Shown here one piece after another: positions 38,884 through 48,150 of a stretch of 64,000 nucleotides of DNA. This stretch comes from Arthrobacter sp. Leaf141 (GTDB taxonomy: Bacteria > Actinomycetota > Actinomycetes > Actinomycetales > Micrococcaceae): assembly GCF_001424565.1 (NCBI RefSeq), contig NZ_LMOL01000010.1:37852-101851 (forward strand), in the 5' to 3' direction. Made by a program: the position numbers and the translations under genes. How positions within the stretch are numbered: the stretch's first letter is position 1; the number at the start of each line of letters is the position of its first letter. A model generated the notes under the pieces. The model made no database searches. It saw only the letters and a program-made list of their open reading frames with translations, and was not told where the DNA came from.

Positions 38884-39732
38884 TTAGGGAACCGTGAGGA
38901 AGTCGATGACTTCCTCCACCCGGCCCAGAAGCGAGGCCTCGAGGTCCGCATAGGTATGCACCGCACCCAGGAGTTTCTGCCACCCCAGCCCCACGTCCTC
39001 CTTGGTCTGGTGCGGCCAGCCGAATGCGGCCAGGATCCCGGTTTTCCAGTCCTGCCCGCGCGGCACGGCAGGCCACTTCGCGATGCCCAGCACGGAGGGC
39101 CGGATGGCCTGCCACACGTCCACATACGGATGGCCCACAATCAGGACGTTCCCGGCCGCGCCGGGGGAGGCCATTACGGCATCGGCAATGCGCGATTCCT
39201 TCGAGTTGGGTACCAGATGGTCCACCAGGACGCCCAGCCGCCGGCCCGGACCGGGGTTGAAGGCCGCCACCGCACCGGCCAGGTCATCGATGCCGTGGAG
39301 AGGCTCGACGACGATGCCCTCCACCCTGAGGTCATCGCCCCAGACTTTTTCCACCAGCTCGGCGTCGTGCTTGCCCTCCACCCAGATGCGGCTTGCCTTC
39401 GCCACCTGGGCGCGCTGGCCGGCCACCCGAACGGAACCGGAAGCGGTCCGGCCCGCCGCAGTGGTGGGAGCGGCACGCGGCGCAGGCGGAACCAGTTTGA
39501 TGGGCCGGCCCTCCAGGAGGAAGCCGAACCCCAACCGGAAGGACCGGGACTTTCCCCGCCGGTCCTCCAAGGCCACCACATGCATGCCGCCGGACTTCTC
39601 CACCCGGGTTACGGCACCGACCCAGCCGGACTGGACGTCCTCCAAAACCATTCCGCGCTCCACCGGGACCTCGGGCAGGGTGGTGCGGGCCGGGGTGGAC
39701 ATGTCTGCCGGCCCCCAGTTCTGGTAATCCAT
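38884..39732 (-). CDS. DUF3097 family protein
   Basis: A 282-residue soluble protein conserved in actinobacteria, recognised by VEGKHDAELVEKVWGDDL (Toprim-like in look), VVEPLHGIDDL and VLVDHLVPNSKESRIA. The acidic residues in these segments resemble a Toprim metal site (Glu, then Asp-x-His rather than Asp-x-Asp), which is my inference. The function is unknown. The gene lies between hemW and hrcA and is divergent from hrcA, a conserved neighbourhood. Confidence 0.85.
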   Translation of the reverse strand: MDYQNWGPADMSTPARTTLPEVPVERGMVLEDVQSGWVGAVTRVEKSGGMHVVALEDRRGKSRSFRLGFGFLLEGRPIKLVPPAPRAAPTTAAGRTASGSVRVAGQRAQVAKASRIWVEGKHDAELVEKVWGDDLRVEGIVVEPLHGIDDLAGAVAAFNPGPGRRLGVLVDHLVPNSKESRIADAVMASPGAAGNVLIVGHPYVDVWQAIRPSVLGIAKWPAVPRGQDWKTGILAAFGWPHQTKEDVGLGWQKLLGAVHTYADLEASLLGRVEEVIDFLTVP

Positions 39733-39821
39733 GGTTGACTCCGCCTCGCAGTTGGTTCGTGGCCCGGAATTTCGCCCGGAGCGGTACCAATGCTAACAAC
39801 GGGGCGGGGCGTAATAGACTG

Positions 39822-39848
39822 TTGGCACTAAGGCATGCCGAGTGCTAA
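39822..39848 (+). promoter_or_regulatory. CIRCE operator upstream of hrcA
   Basis: TTGGCACTA-N9-GAGTGCTAA. The right arm matches the CIRCE consensus exactly and the left arm differs at two of nine positions. HrcA binds CIRCE to repress heat-shock genes, so hrcA-dnaJ is autoregulated. A TAATAG/TAGACT element just before it (39812-39820) may be the -10. Confidence 0.9.
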
Positions 39849-39906
39849 CTGACGGGCCGCGTTGCCCAGGCGGCGCGGCGGCCCCAATCCCGGATGGAGG
39901 TGGACT

Positions 39907-40920
39907 ATGAGCGAGCCACGCAAGCTGGAAGTCCTGCGGGCCATCGTGGAGGACTACGTCCATTCCCGCGAACCCGTGGGCTCCAAAGCCCTCGTGGAGC
40001 GGCACCATCTTGGCGTCTCCAGCGCCACGATCCGCAACGACATGGCGGCCCTGGAGGACGAGGGCCTCATTACGGCGCCGCACACCAGCGCCGGCCGGAT
40101 CCCCACGGACAAGGGCTACCGCCTGTTTGTGGACCAGATTTCCGCGGTCAAACCGTTGTCGCCGCCGGAACGGCGGGCCATCCAGTCGCTGCTGGAAGGC
40201 TCCGATGACCTGGACGATGTCCTGGACCGCACGGTCCGGATGCTCTCCCAGCTGACCAACCAGGTGGCAGTGGTCCAGTACCCGCACCTGAGCCGGGCCC
40301 AGATCCGGCACATCGAATTTGTCCTGCTCGCTCCCCGGAAAGTGCTGGTTGTGCTGATTGCCGACAGCGGCAAGGTGGAGCAGCGGGTCATTGACGTTGG
40401 CCACGACCTTGCTGACGACGCCCTCGCCGGCCTGCGGACCCGGTTCCTGGCGACCCTTGCAGGGACGCCGCTGGGCCGGCTCAGCATGGTGCTGCCCGCG
40501 GTGGTGTCCGCCGTGGCGCCTGTCCACCGCCAGGCCGCACAGGCCTTGGCCAACGGGCTGGAGATCCTGGGGCAGAACAGCCGCGAGGAACGTATGGTGA
40601 TGGCGGGGACCGCCAACCTGGCCCGCTCCAATGTGGATTTCCCGCTCAGCATCGGACCCGTCCTGGAAGCCCTGGAGGAGCAGGTGGTGATGCTCCGCCT
40701 GCTCAGCGAAATGGCGCAGGACCCCCGCGGTGTTGCGGTCAGTATCGGCCGGGAAAACCCCTACGACGGGCTGGCCGAGGCATCGGTGGTGGCCACCGCC
40801 TACGGTCCGGACAGCACCGCGAAAATCGGCATCCTTGGACCAACCCGCATGGATTACCCCACCACCATGGCCGCCGTCAGGGCTGTGGCCCGATACCTGT
40901 CCCGGATCCTGGGTCCCTGA
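39907..40920 (+). CDS. hrcA: Heat-inducible transcription repressor HrcA
   Basis: 337 residues. The N-terminal winged helix contains [20 protein letters not shown] then GSKAL, and [18 protein letters not shown] then [17 protein letters not shown]. The C-terminal domain ends RYLSRILG. HrcA represses class I heat-shock genes via CIRCE, here 59 bases upstream. ATG at 39907 has GGAGG upstream. dnaJ lies 94 bases downstream. Confidence 0.97.
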   Translation: MSEPRKLEVLRAIVEDYVHSREPVGSKALVERHHLGVSSATIRNDMAALEDEGLITAPHTSAGRIPTDKGYRLFVDQISAVKPLSPPERRAIQSLLEGSDDLDDVLDRTVRMLSQLTNQVAVVQYPHLSRAQIRHIEFVLLAPRKVLVVLIADSGKVEQRVIDVGHDLADDALAGLRTRFLATLAGTPLGRLSMVLPAVVSAVAPVHRQAAQALANGLEILGQNSREERMVMAGTANLARSNVDFPLSIGPVLEALEEQVVMLRLLSEMAQDPRGVAVSIGRENPYDGLAEASVVATAYGPDSTAKIGILGPTRMDYPTTMAAVRAVARYLSRILGP

Positions 40921-40968
40921 ACAGGTCTGCCCGGCCGGCCGCGCGTCGACAGGGCACCAAGAGCAACA

Positions 40969-40987
40969 CCGGCAGTTGAACTGCCGG
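40969..40987. promoter_or_regulatory. Perfect palindrome between hrcA and dnaJ
   Basis: CCGGCAGTTGAACTGCCGG is a perfect 9-bp inverted repeat around one base, 27 bases upstream of the dnaJ start. It could be an operator or an mRNA hairpin tuning dnaJ translation. There is no T-tract, so it is not a standard terminator. Confidence 0.55.
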
Positions 40988-41014
40988 CAGTACAACAAGG
41001 AAGAGACACGAACT

Positions 41015-42142
41015 TTGAGCAGCCACTACGACGTCCTTGGAGTCTCACCGGAGGCTACGGGCGAAGAGATCAAAAAGGCCTACCGCAAACTGGCCCGCAC
41101 CCTGCACCCGGACGTCAACCCCGGGGACGACGCGTCCGACCGTTTCAAGGCCGTCACGCATGCCTACGAGGTCCTGTCGGATCCGCAGAAACGGCGGGTC
41201 TACGACACCACCGGCAACGAAAACGGCACTGACAACGGCTTTGGCGGCGGCAGCTATGCCGGCCAGGGCTTCGCGTTCCAGGACATCTTCGACACCTTTT
41301 TCGGCGCAGGCGGCTCGGCCGGCCCGGCCTCCCGCGTCCGGCGCGGCCAGGACGCCCTGATCAGCGTTCGGATCGAACTTAAGGACGCCGTTTTCGGTGT
41401 CAACCGGAAGCTGGAGGTGGATACCGCCGTCACGTGCCCCACCTGCGACGGCTCCTGCTGCCAGCCCGGCACCTCGCCGGAACGCTGCGACATCTGCGGT
41501 GGCAGCGGCCAGGTCCAGCGGGCCGTCCGGTCCATCCTGGGCCAGGTCATGACGGCGGCGCCGTGCGGTACCTGCGAAGGCTTCGGCACGGTCATCAAGG
41601 ACCCCTGCAACGAGTGCAGCGGGCAGGGACGCATCCGCAGCCGCCGTTCGCTGACCATCAAGGTCCCCGCAGGCGTTGCCACGGGCACCCGGATCCAGCT
41701 TTCCGGCCAGGGTGAAGCCGGCCCTGCGGGTGGCCCTGCCGGCGACCTGTACGTGGAGATCCGCGTCAACAACGACGCCACCTACGTCCGGGACGGCGAC
41801 GACCTGCACGCCACACTGAACATTCCCATGACGGCGGCTGCGCTGGGAACCGACGTCAGCCTGGAAACCTTCGACGGCAGCCAGGACATCGACGTCAAGC
41901 CCGGTACCCAGTCCGGGGAGATCATCACCCTGCGCGGCCTCGGCGTCACGCACCTGCGCGGGTACGGCCGCGGCGACCTTAAGGTGCACCTCCAGGTGGA
42001 GACGCCCGCGAGGCTGGACCAGGCCCAGGAGGACCTGCTGCGGCAGCTGGCCAAGCTGCGCGGGGAGCAGATCACCGAAGGCAAGCTCGCGGCCAGCGGC
42101 GGTATGTTCGCCAAGCTGCGGGACCGGCTCGGTAACCTGTAG
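41015..42142 (+). CDS. dnaJ: Chaperone DnaJ
   Basis: 375 residues: J domain (SHYDVLGVSPEATGEEIKKA, HPD at about 33-35), a Gly/Phe-rich stretch, then the cysteine zinc region from about residue 140 and two beta-domains. The four CxxCxGxG repeats read CPTCDGSC, CDICGGSG, CGTCEGFG and CNECSGQG, so the first has Cys where the last Gly is usual. It stimulates DnaK ATPase; it is the hrcA-linked DnaJ (DnaJ2-type) rather than the dnaK-operon copy. TTG start at 41015 preceded by AAGGAAGAG. rsmE starts two bases after its stop. Confidence 0.96.
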   Translation: MSSHYDVLGVSPEATGEEIKKAYRKLARTLHPDVNPGDDASDRFKAVTHAYEVLSDPQKRRVYDTTGNENGTDNGFGGGSYAGQGFAFQDIFDTFFGAGGSAGPASRVRRGQDALISVRIELKDAVFGVNRKLEVDTAVTCPTCDGSCCQPGTSPERCDICGGSGQVQRAVRSILGQVMTAAPCGTCEGFGTVIKDPCNECSGQGRIRSRRSLTIKVPAGVATGTRIQLSGQGEAGPAGGPAGDLYVEIRVNNDATYVRDGDDLHATLNIPMTAAALGTDVSLETFDGSQDIDVKPGTQSGEIITLRGLGVTHLRGYGRGDLKVHLQVETPARLDQAQEDLLRQLAKLRGEQITEGKLAASGGMFAKLRDRLGNL

Positions 42143-42144
42143 CG

Positions 42145-42924
42145 GTGAGCAACCCCGTCTTTTTCACCACCGCCGGCGCGCTGGACCAGGTGCACCCCCA
42201 GGGCAGGTTTGTCCTGGAGGGCCCTGAAGCCCGGCACGCCGTGGCCGTGAAACGGCTGGCGCCCGGTGAGCCCGTGGACATCGTGGACGGTGCAGGCACC
42301 AGGCTCAGCGGAGTTGTGGTGGCTGCCTCGTCCGCGGCACTGGAAGTTGAGTGCATATCCGTGGCCCGGGAGGACCGGCCTGACATCCGCCTTGTCCTGG
42401 TCCAGGCCCTGGCGAAAGGCGACCGGGACGAGCTCGCCATCGAGACGGCCACGGAACTGGGAATCGACGCAGTCATCCCGTGGCAGTCCGAACGGGCCAT
42501 CGTCCGCTGGAAGGGTGACCGTGCCGCGAAGGCGCACGCCAAGTGGCAGTCCACGGTGACTGCCGCCGCCAAACAGGCCCGCCGGGCCTGGGTGCCTGAG
42601 GTGCGGGCCGCCGTCGACACTGCCGCCCTCGCCGGCGCTGTGGAAGCCGCGGACCTGGCCGTCATCCTGCACGAAAACGCTGTCCGGCCGCTCCGCTCCG
42701 TCCTGTCGGCGTGGGCCGGGGAGTCTACGGCCGCAGTGCGCGAGGTGCTGCTGATCGTCGGCCCCGAAGGCGGGATCAGCCCCCGCGAAGTGACGCGCCT
42801 GTGCGATCAGGGTGCCGTGACTGCCCTGCTGGGGCACCACGTCCTGCGCTCCTCCACGGCCGGACCGGCCGCCGTCGTGCTCGCCAGCGATGTGCTGGGC
42901 CGCTGGGACGCTACCGCACAGTGA
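42145..42924 (+). CDS. rsmE: 16S rRNA (uracil(1498)-N(3))-methyltransferase
   Basis: A 259-residue SPOUT-class methyltransferase. The N-terminal PUA-like part contains VLEGPEARHAVAVKRL. The knotted C-terminal SAM site contains QALAKGDRDELAIETATELGI, then LLIVGPEGGISPREV and LGHHVLRSSTA. It methylates N3 of U1498 in 16S rRNA. It follows dnaJ with a 2-base gap. Its 3' end overlaps the convergent lipoprotein gene by 14 bases. Confidence 0.96.
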   Translation: MSNPVFFTTAGALDQVHPQGRFVLEGPEARHAVAVKRLAPGEPVDIVDGAGTRLSGVVVAASSAALEVECISVAREDRPDIRLVLVQALAKGDRDELAIETATELGIDAVIPWQSERAIVRWKGDRAAKAHAKWQSTVTAAAKQARRAWVPEVRAAVDTAALAGAVEAADLAVILHENAVRPLRSVLSAWAGESTAAVREVLLIVGPEGGISPREVTRLCDQGAVTALLGHHVLRSSTAGPAAVVLASDVLGRWDATAQ

Positions 42925-43861
42925 ACGAGCGGGTGTCCTCGTTGCGGTCCACCTGGTCGTCGGCACCCAACTGGGCCACCTTTGCCTCGTAGTCCCCGGC
43001 CGGCAGCGTCAGGGCAAGCGTAAACAGCCCGGCACTCCCGGGTTCGGGGGCCGTGGTGGTCTCGCCGGTCAGGAAGGGCTCCTTGGTGCCGTTCTTCTCG
43101 GACCGCAGGATCTGCCAGCGGAGCTTGCCGCCCGAGACCGAACTGCGGCCGCCGATTTTGACGCTGCCGGACCGCAGCTCGGTGCCTTCCTGCGGGTCGA
43201 TGATCCAGACCGGAGCCAGCAGCCCGGTGGCGCGGGTCATCAGGGCGCCGAGCTGGACATGCCCGAACGCCATGTAATCGGTGTGCCCGTCCACCAGGAT
43301 CCGGACCCGGATCTGCTGGCCGGTGTCGATCAGGCCCGAACTGGCCCCGGCGGCTGTGGCCGTATAAACGAGCTGCTGGATGGCCCGGTTGGCGGTGTCG
43401 GCGTCGAGGTTGCTGTTGAAGGCGTCCTCCGAAACATCCACCGTGATGACATCCTTGCCCGAAATGGACGTGGCCAGCTTGGAAGGATTTTGCCAGGGCG
43501 TAAAGAAATCCGCGTCGAGGGGTTTCTCGTCCATCATGGCCCGCAGGGCGCGTGTGACAGGGTTTTCCTGGTCCGGGACGTCGCGGAACTCGCGGTAAAG
43601 GAAGACATTGTTGTTGGTCCGGCCCAGCCAATAGACGGGGGCCTTGTTGGAGGACTGGGTTGTTTCCAGTGGGGAGCTGGTGGCCGGAATGTCGGGTGTG
43701 CCTGTCACCGAAGGGCTGGCTGTCAGGGTGCTGGACTCCGAAGCGCCGGGATCGGCGATGCAGCCGGACAGGGCGGGAACAACAAGAAGGCCCGCAAGAA
43801 CCAGTGCCCGCGCGCGGCGTGCACTTTGTCCGGCCCCGAAGGGCGCAGCGGTTTCGGGCAC
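42911..43861 (-). CDS. GerMN/Gmad2-domain lipoprotein
   Basis: 316 residues. A signal peptide with lipobox LSGC (lipidated Cys34) is followed by a Ser/Thr-rich linker, a GerMN domain (VYWLGRTNNNVFLYREFRDV, and VITVDVSEDAFN) and a C-terminal Gmad2 immunoglobulin-like domain (APVWIIDPQEGTELRSGSV, TLPAGDYEAKV). GerMN was named from spore germination proteins, but these domains occur in non-sporulating actinobacterial lipoproteins, e.g. LpqB. The role is probably in the cell envelope. GTG start with AAAGGAC upstream. Confidence 0.88.
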   Translation of the reverse strand: MPETAAPFGAGQSARRARALVLAGLLVVPALSGCIADPGASESSTLTASPSVTGTPDIPATSSPLETTQSSNKAPVYWLGRTNNNVFLYREFRDVPDQENPVTRALRAMMDEKPLDADFFTPWQNPSKLATSISGKDVITVDVSEDAFNSNLDADTANRAIQQLVYTATAAGASSGLIDTGQQIRVRILVDGHTDYMAFGHVQLGALMTRATGLLAPVWIIDPQEGTELRSGSVKIGGRSSVSGGKLRWQILRSEKNGTKEPFLTGETTTAPEPGSAGLFTLALTLPAGDYEAKVAQLGADDQVDRNEDTRSFTVR

Positions 43862-44223
43862 TGTTGTTGCCTGTCCTTTCCTGGTGTGGAGGGCCGATCC
43901 CCGGGCGGCCCGCTGTCCAGCAGTAGCTGGGTTTCCAGCATTACACAGGGTGCAGCCGGGAAGTGCTCCGGATCCGGGTCATGCCGGAACTGCAACGGGA
44001 ACGATATGAGGACGATATGAAGTTGATACCTAACGGGGGAGCACGGCACCCACCAGCCGCACCGGCAGCCGGTGGCTACCAGGGTCCTGATCGCGGGCGG
44101 CGGTGTGTGCTGGCGTAAGATGGAGGGATCACTGGGCCGGGACCAGCACGTACCGGAAGTCCCGCCCGGCCAGACGGAAAGCACTTCGACCTTGAGGGGA
44201 CCACGGGCCTGCGGGCCAGCACC
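43862..44223. other. Divergent intergenic region, lipoprotein gene / phoH
   Basis: These 362 bases hold no ORF that I trust. On the plus strand TAAGAT (44116-44121) is a possible -10 for phoH, about 100 bases upstream of its start, with no clear -35. A small ACCG-GCAG-CCGGT hairpin lies near 44059-44071. No riboswitch or small RNA is recognisable by eye. Confidence 0.4.
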
Positions 44224-45312
44224 ATGACTGAATCAGCGAATGGAAAGCGCCGGCTCACCACAGGAGAGGGCATGGCGGCCGAATTCCCCCATTCACTCCC
44301 CGGGATCCGGACAGAAGTTGTTGTTTTCGACAACTCCGACCAAATGGTCCAATCCCTCGGCAGCCACGATGAGGCCCTGAGGTTCATTGAGGAACAGTTC
44401 CCCGACGTCAATTTCCACGTCCGCGGCAACGAGCTTTCCATCAGCGGACCAGTTCGCGACGTGCCCCGCATCATGCGGCTCCTGCACGAGGTCCGTGGCC
44501 TGGTGGCCCGTGGCAGCGTGATCAGCCCCGCCGTGCTGCAGCAGCTGGCGGCCCTGCTCCGGAGCCAGTCCACGCAGAACCCCGTGGATGTCCTCACCCA
44601 CGACATCCTCTCCAGCCGCGGCCGGACCATCCGACCCAAGACGCTGAACCAGAAGAACTATGTTGATGCCATTGATGCCAACACCGTGATCTTCGGGATC
44701 GGCCCCGCCGGTACCGGCAAGACGTACCTGGCCATGGCCAAAGCCGTCCAGGCGCTGCAGCAGAAGGAAGTCAGCCGGATCATCCTGACCCGGCCGGCTG
44801 TTGAGGCGGGGGAGCGGCTGGGCTTCCTGCCAGGCACCCTCAGCGACAAGATCGACCCCTACCTGCGGCCGCTCTACGACGCCCTGCACGACATGATGGA
44901 TCCCGAATCCATTCCCCGCCTGATGGCGGCCGGGACCATCGAGGTTGCCCCGCTGGCCTACATGCGCGGCAGGACCCTCAATGACGCCTTCATCATCCTG
45001 GACGAGGCACAAAACACCACTCCCGAACAGATGAAGATGTTCCTGACCCGCCTGGGCTTCGGTTCCAAGATGGTGGTCACGGGCGACGTCACCCAGGTGG
45101 ACCTGCCCTTCGGCACCCGCTCTGGCCTGCGGATCGTTGAAGAAATCCTTAAGGGCATCGACGACGTCAACTTCTCGGTCCTGGACGCCACGGACGTGGT
45201 CCGGCACAAACTGGTGGGGGACATCGTCAACGCCTACAGCAACTGGGACGACATCCAGCGCAGCCGGGTCAAGCAACCGGCCGGCAGCCAGCGGCGGGGG
45301 GACAGCGCATGA
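44224..45312 (+). CDS. phoH: PhoH family P-loop ATPase
   Basis: 362 residues. The PhoH domain has Walker A FGIGPAGTGKTYLAMAKAV starting near residue 158 and Walker B FIILDEAQNTTPEQMKMFL near 258, after an N-terminal KH-like region. PhoH/PhoL-type proteins are thought to work in RNA metabolism with YbeY, whose gene follows with a 4-base overlap. ATG at 44224 is given; ATG at 44272 has a much better ribosome site (AGGAGAGG) and could be the true start, removing 16 residues. Confidence 0.94.
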   Translation: MTESANGKRRLTTGEGMAAEFPHSLPGIRTEVVVFDNSDQMVQSLGSHDEALRFIEEQFPDVNFHVRGNELSISGPVRDVPRIMRLLHEVRGLVARGSVISPAVLQQLAALLRSQSTQNPVDVLTHDILSSRGRTIRPKTLNQKNYVDAIDANTVIFGIGPAGTGKTYLAMAKAVQALQQKEVSRIILTRPAVEAGERLGFLPGTLSDKIDPYLRPLYDALHDMMDPESIPRLMAAGTIEVAPLAYMRGRTLNDAFIILDEAQNTTPEQMKMFLTRLGFGSKMVVTGDVTQVDLPFGTRSGLRIVEEILKGIDDVNFSVLDATDVVRHKLVGDIVNAYSNWDDIQRSRVKQPAGSQRRGDSA

Positions 45313-45782
45313 GCATCGAAGTGAACAACGAATCCGGCATCCAGGTGGACGAAGCCAGCTTGGTGGCGCTGTCCCGCTATATTTTTGAGCAGCTGTACAT
45401 CCACCCCCAGGCGGAGCTTTCCATCCTGCTGGTGGACGAGCCCGCCATGGAAAAGCTGCACATTGAACTGATGGACGAGCCCGGTTCAACCGATGTCCTT
45501 TCCGTCCCCATGGACGAGTTGACCCCCGGCACCCCGGGCCGGCCCACCCCACAGGGGATGCTCGGAGACATTGCCATCTGCCCGCAGGTCGCCACGGTGC
45601 AGGCCAAGAACGCCGGCCACGGGCTTGCAGACGAGATGCTGCTGCTGACCACCCACGGCATCCTGCACCTGCTGGGCTACGATCACGCGGAGCCTGAGGA
45701 AAAGACGGAAATGTTCGGCCTCCAGCGTGAACTCCTGACCGGCTTCACCGGTAGAGAAGCACCCGCCGAGACCACCCAGTGA
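45309..45782 (+). CDS. ybeY: Endoribonuclease YbeY (rRNA maturation)
   Basis: 157 residues with the zinc motif HxxxHxxGxDH, THGILHLLGYDH near residues 115-126, and the STDVLSVPMDEL segment near 60. It acts in 16S rRNA 3' maturation and ribosome quality control. The neighbours phoH, the CNNM transporter gene and era form a conserved operon. ATG overlaps the phoH stop by four bases. Confidence 0.96.
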   Translation: MSIEVNNESGIQVDEASLVALSRYIFEQLYIHPQAELSILLVDEPAMEKLHIELMDEPGSTDVLSVPMDELTPGTPGRPTPQGMLGDIAICPQVATVQAKNAGHGLADEMLLLTTHGILHLLGYDHAEPEEKTEMFGLQRELLTGFTGREAPAETTQ

Positions 45783-47110
45783 CGCCACTGCTCCTGGTGG
45801 TGATGGCCCTGGTGTTCCTGGGCGTCGCCGCCGTGCTGACGGCAGCCGAGGCGGCCTTCAACTTCCTGCCGCGCCACGACGCCGAGGAAGCCCTGGTGCG
45901 GAGCCGCAGCAACGCCATGCGGAAAATCCTCGCCGAGCCCGTGGCCCACATCCGGGCCCTGCGCTTCTGGCGGATCTGGTTCGAGATGGCCTCCGCCGTC
46001 GCTGTGGCGGTGCTGCTGTACAGCGTCCTCGACAACGTCTGGCTGGCCGGCCTGGCAGCCACGGGCATCATGGCCCTGGTGGGCTTTGTGATTGTCGGTG
46101 TTTCGCCCCGCCAGCTGGGCCGGCTCCACTCAGGCGCCGTGGTCAGGTTCACCGCCCCGATGATCCGCTTCCTCACCTGGGTCCTGGGACCCATTCCCGG
46201 TTGGCTGGTGGCCCTGGGAAGCGCCGCAGCACCCGGCGCCCCGGGCGGGGACGAAGCCTTCTTCAGCGAACAGGAATTCCGCGAACTCGTGGACCGGGCC
46301 AGCGAATCCGACATGATCGAGGACACGGAGGCCACCATGATCCAATCGGTCTTCGACTTCGGCGACACGTTGGTGCGGGCCGTTATGGTTCCCCGCACGG
46401 ACATCCTGAGTGTCGACGCCGGATCCACACTCCGCCACGCCATGTCCCTCTTCCTGCGCTCCGGGTACTCCCGGATGCCGGTGATCGGCGAAAACAACGA
46501 CGACATCCTGGGCATCATCTACCTCAAGGACGTGGCCGCCGTCCTGCACGAACTCGCCCCGGGTGAGGAACCACCGCTGGTGGATTCGCTGACCCGGGAG
46601 GTACGGTACGTTCCCGAGTCCAAGCCGGTCAGCGACCTGCTGAGTGAACTGCAGAAGGAATCCACCCACGTGGCCATCGTCATCGACGAATACGGCGGCA
46701 CTGCCGGGCTGGTCACGCTGGAAGACCTGATCGAGGAAATCGTCGGCGAGATCGTTGACGAGTACGACACTGAAAGCGCTGAAGCGGTGGAACTGGGTGA
46801 CGGCTCCTACCGGGTCAGCGCCCGGATGAGCATTGATGACCTTGGCGAACTGTTCGACATCGAACTCGATGACGATGAAGTGGACACCGTCGGCGGTTTG
46901 CTGGCCAAAGCACTGGGCCGCGTGCCCATCGTGGGCAGCGCCGTGGAAGTCCACGGCGTCGCCTTACGCGCAGACCGGCTTGAGGGCCGGCGGAACCGGG
47001 TCAGCCACATCATTGCGGCACCGGTACCAAAGATAGACACTGACCTTGAAGACCTCCTCGAAGAGGCGGAAACAACCCAGCAGGGAGTTCCACGTGAGCA
47101 AGAAAATTAA
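45779..47110 (+). CDS. CNNM/CorC family membrane transporter (hemolysin-like)
   Basis: 443 residues: an N-terminal DUF21 membrane domain of three to four helices (first 150 residues), two CBS domains (VPRTDILSVDAGSTLRHAM; VAIVIDEYGGTAGLVTLEDL) and a CorC_HlyC C-terminal domain (DDEVDTVGGLLAKALGRVP). The family exports Mg/Co; hemolysin is a legacy name. GTG overlaps the ybeY stop by four bases and the era start lies inside its 3' end. Confidence 0.93.
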   Translation: MTPLLLVVMALVFLGVAAVLTAAEAAFNFLPRHDAEEALVRSRSNAMRKILAEPVAHIRALRFWRIWFEMASAVAVAVLLYSVLDNVWLAGLAATGIMALVGFVIVGVSPRQLGRLHSGAVVRFTAPMIRFLTWVLGPIPGWLVALGSAAAPGAPGGDEAFFSEQEFRELVDRASESDMIEDTEATMIQSVFDFGDTLVRAVMVPRTDILSVDAGSTLRHAMSLFLRSGYSRMPVIGENNDDILGIIYLKDVAAVLHELAPGEEPPLVDSLTREVRYVPESKPVSDLLSELQKESTHVAIVIDEYGGTAGLVTLEDLIEEIVGEIVDEYDTESAEAVELGDGSYRVSARMSIDDLGELFDIELDDDEVDTVGGLLAKALGRVPIVGSAVEVHGVALRADRLEGRRNRVSHIIAAPVPKIDTDLEDLLEEAETTQQGVPREQEN

Positions 47111-48053
47111 AGCCGGCGGCGACGAGGAATTCGGCGGCTTCCGGGCCGGTTTTTCCGTCCTGGTGGGCCGGCCCAACGCCGGAAAGTCCACCCTGACCAA
47201 CGCCCTGGTAGGCAAGAAGGTGGCCATCACCTCCGCCAAACCGCAGACCACACGGCACACCATCCGCGGCATCGTCCACCGGGAGGACGCCCAGCTGATC
47301 CTGGTGGACACCCCGGGCCTCCACCGGCCCCGGACCCTGCTGGGGAAGCGGCTGAACGACCTCGTCGCGGACACCCTGTCCGAGGTGGACGCCATCGGGT
47401 TCTGCCTGCCCGCCAACGAGAAGATCGGTCCCGGCGATAAATTCATTGCCGCGCAGCTCGCTGCCCTGGGCAACAAACCGATCATCGCGATCGTGACCAA
47501 GGCCGACACCGTCGACCGGCAGGCCCTCACGGAGCAGCTCCTGGCCGTGGCGGCCCTGGGACGTGAAGTTCTCGGCGAGGACGGCTGGAAGGACATCGTC
47601 CCGGTGTCGGCAACTGACGGCTTCCAGGTGGAAACCGTGGCCGACGTACTGATCGGCCACATGCCGCCCTCGCCCCCGCTGTACCCGGACGGGCACCTGA
47701 CTGACGAGCCCGAGGCCGTTATGGTGGCTGAACTCATCCGTGAGGCAGCGCTGGAGGGTGTCCGCGACGAACTGCCGCACTCCCTGGCCGTTGTGGTGGA
47801 GGAGATCGTTCCCCGGGAAGGCCGTTCCGAGGACAGCCCGTTCCTTGACGTCAGGGTCAACCTGTACGTGGAGCGTCCCTCGCAGAAGGCCATCATCATC
47901 GGCAAGGGCGGCGCCCGGCTCCGCGAAGTGGGCACAAACGCCCGCAAGGGAATCGAAGCCCTGCTGGGCACGCGCATCTATCTTGACCTGCACGTGAAGG
48001 TGGCCAAGGACTGGCAGCGGGACCCGAAGCAGCTGGTCAAGCTGGGCTTCTGA
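47094..48053 (+). CDS. era: GTPase Era
   Basis: A 319-residue GTPase for 30S assembly. It contains G1 GRPNAGKSTLTNAL near residue 24, G3 DTPGLHRPR, G4 TKAD, and a C-terminal KH domain (IIIGKGGARLREVGTNAR then KGIE). GTG at 47094 has AGGGAG upstream and overlaps the preceding gene by 17 bases. It is the last gene in phoH-ybeY-CNNM-era, with a hairpin terminator after it. Confidence 0.97.
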   Translation: MSKKIKAGGDEEFGGFRAGFSVLVGRPNAGKSTLTNALVGKKVAITSAKPQTTRHTIRGIVHREDAQLILVDTPGLHRPRTLLGKRLNDLVADTLSEVDAIGFCLPANEKIGPGDKFIAAQLAALGNKPIIAIVTKADTVDRQALTEQLLAVAALGREVLGEDGWKDIVPVSATDGFQVETVADVLIGHMPPSPPLYPDGHLTDEPEAVMVAELIREAALEGVRDELPHSLAVVVEEIVPREGRSEDSPFLDVRVNLYVERPSQKAIIIGKGGARLREVGTNARKGIEALLGTRIYLDLHVKVAKDWQRDPKQLVKLGF

Positions 48054-48094
48054 GCCGGCAGGACCGGTGCCGCCGCGGGGCGGTCCGGCGTTTT
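48054..48094 (+). terminator. Terminator after era
   Basis: GGACCG (48061-48066) pairs with CGGTCC (48081-48086), alternatively GCCGG (48054-48058) with CCGGC (48085-48089), within a GC-rich inverted region ending GGCGTTTT. A candidate -10 TAAAAT (48110-48115) for the next gene follows. Confidence 0.5.
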
Positions 48095-48150
48095 CCCAGA
48101 CTGGGCCACTAAAATGGGCCGGATTTTGTTTTTAGAGGAAGGTTCATCAC

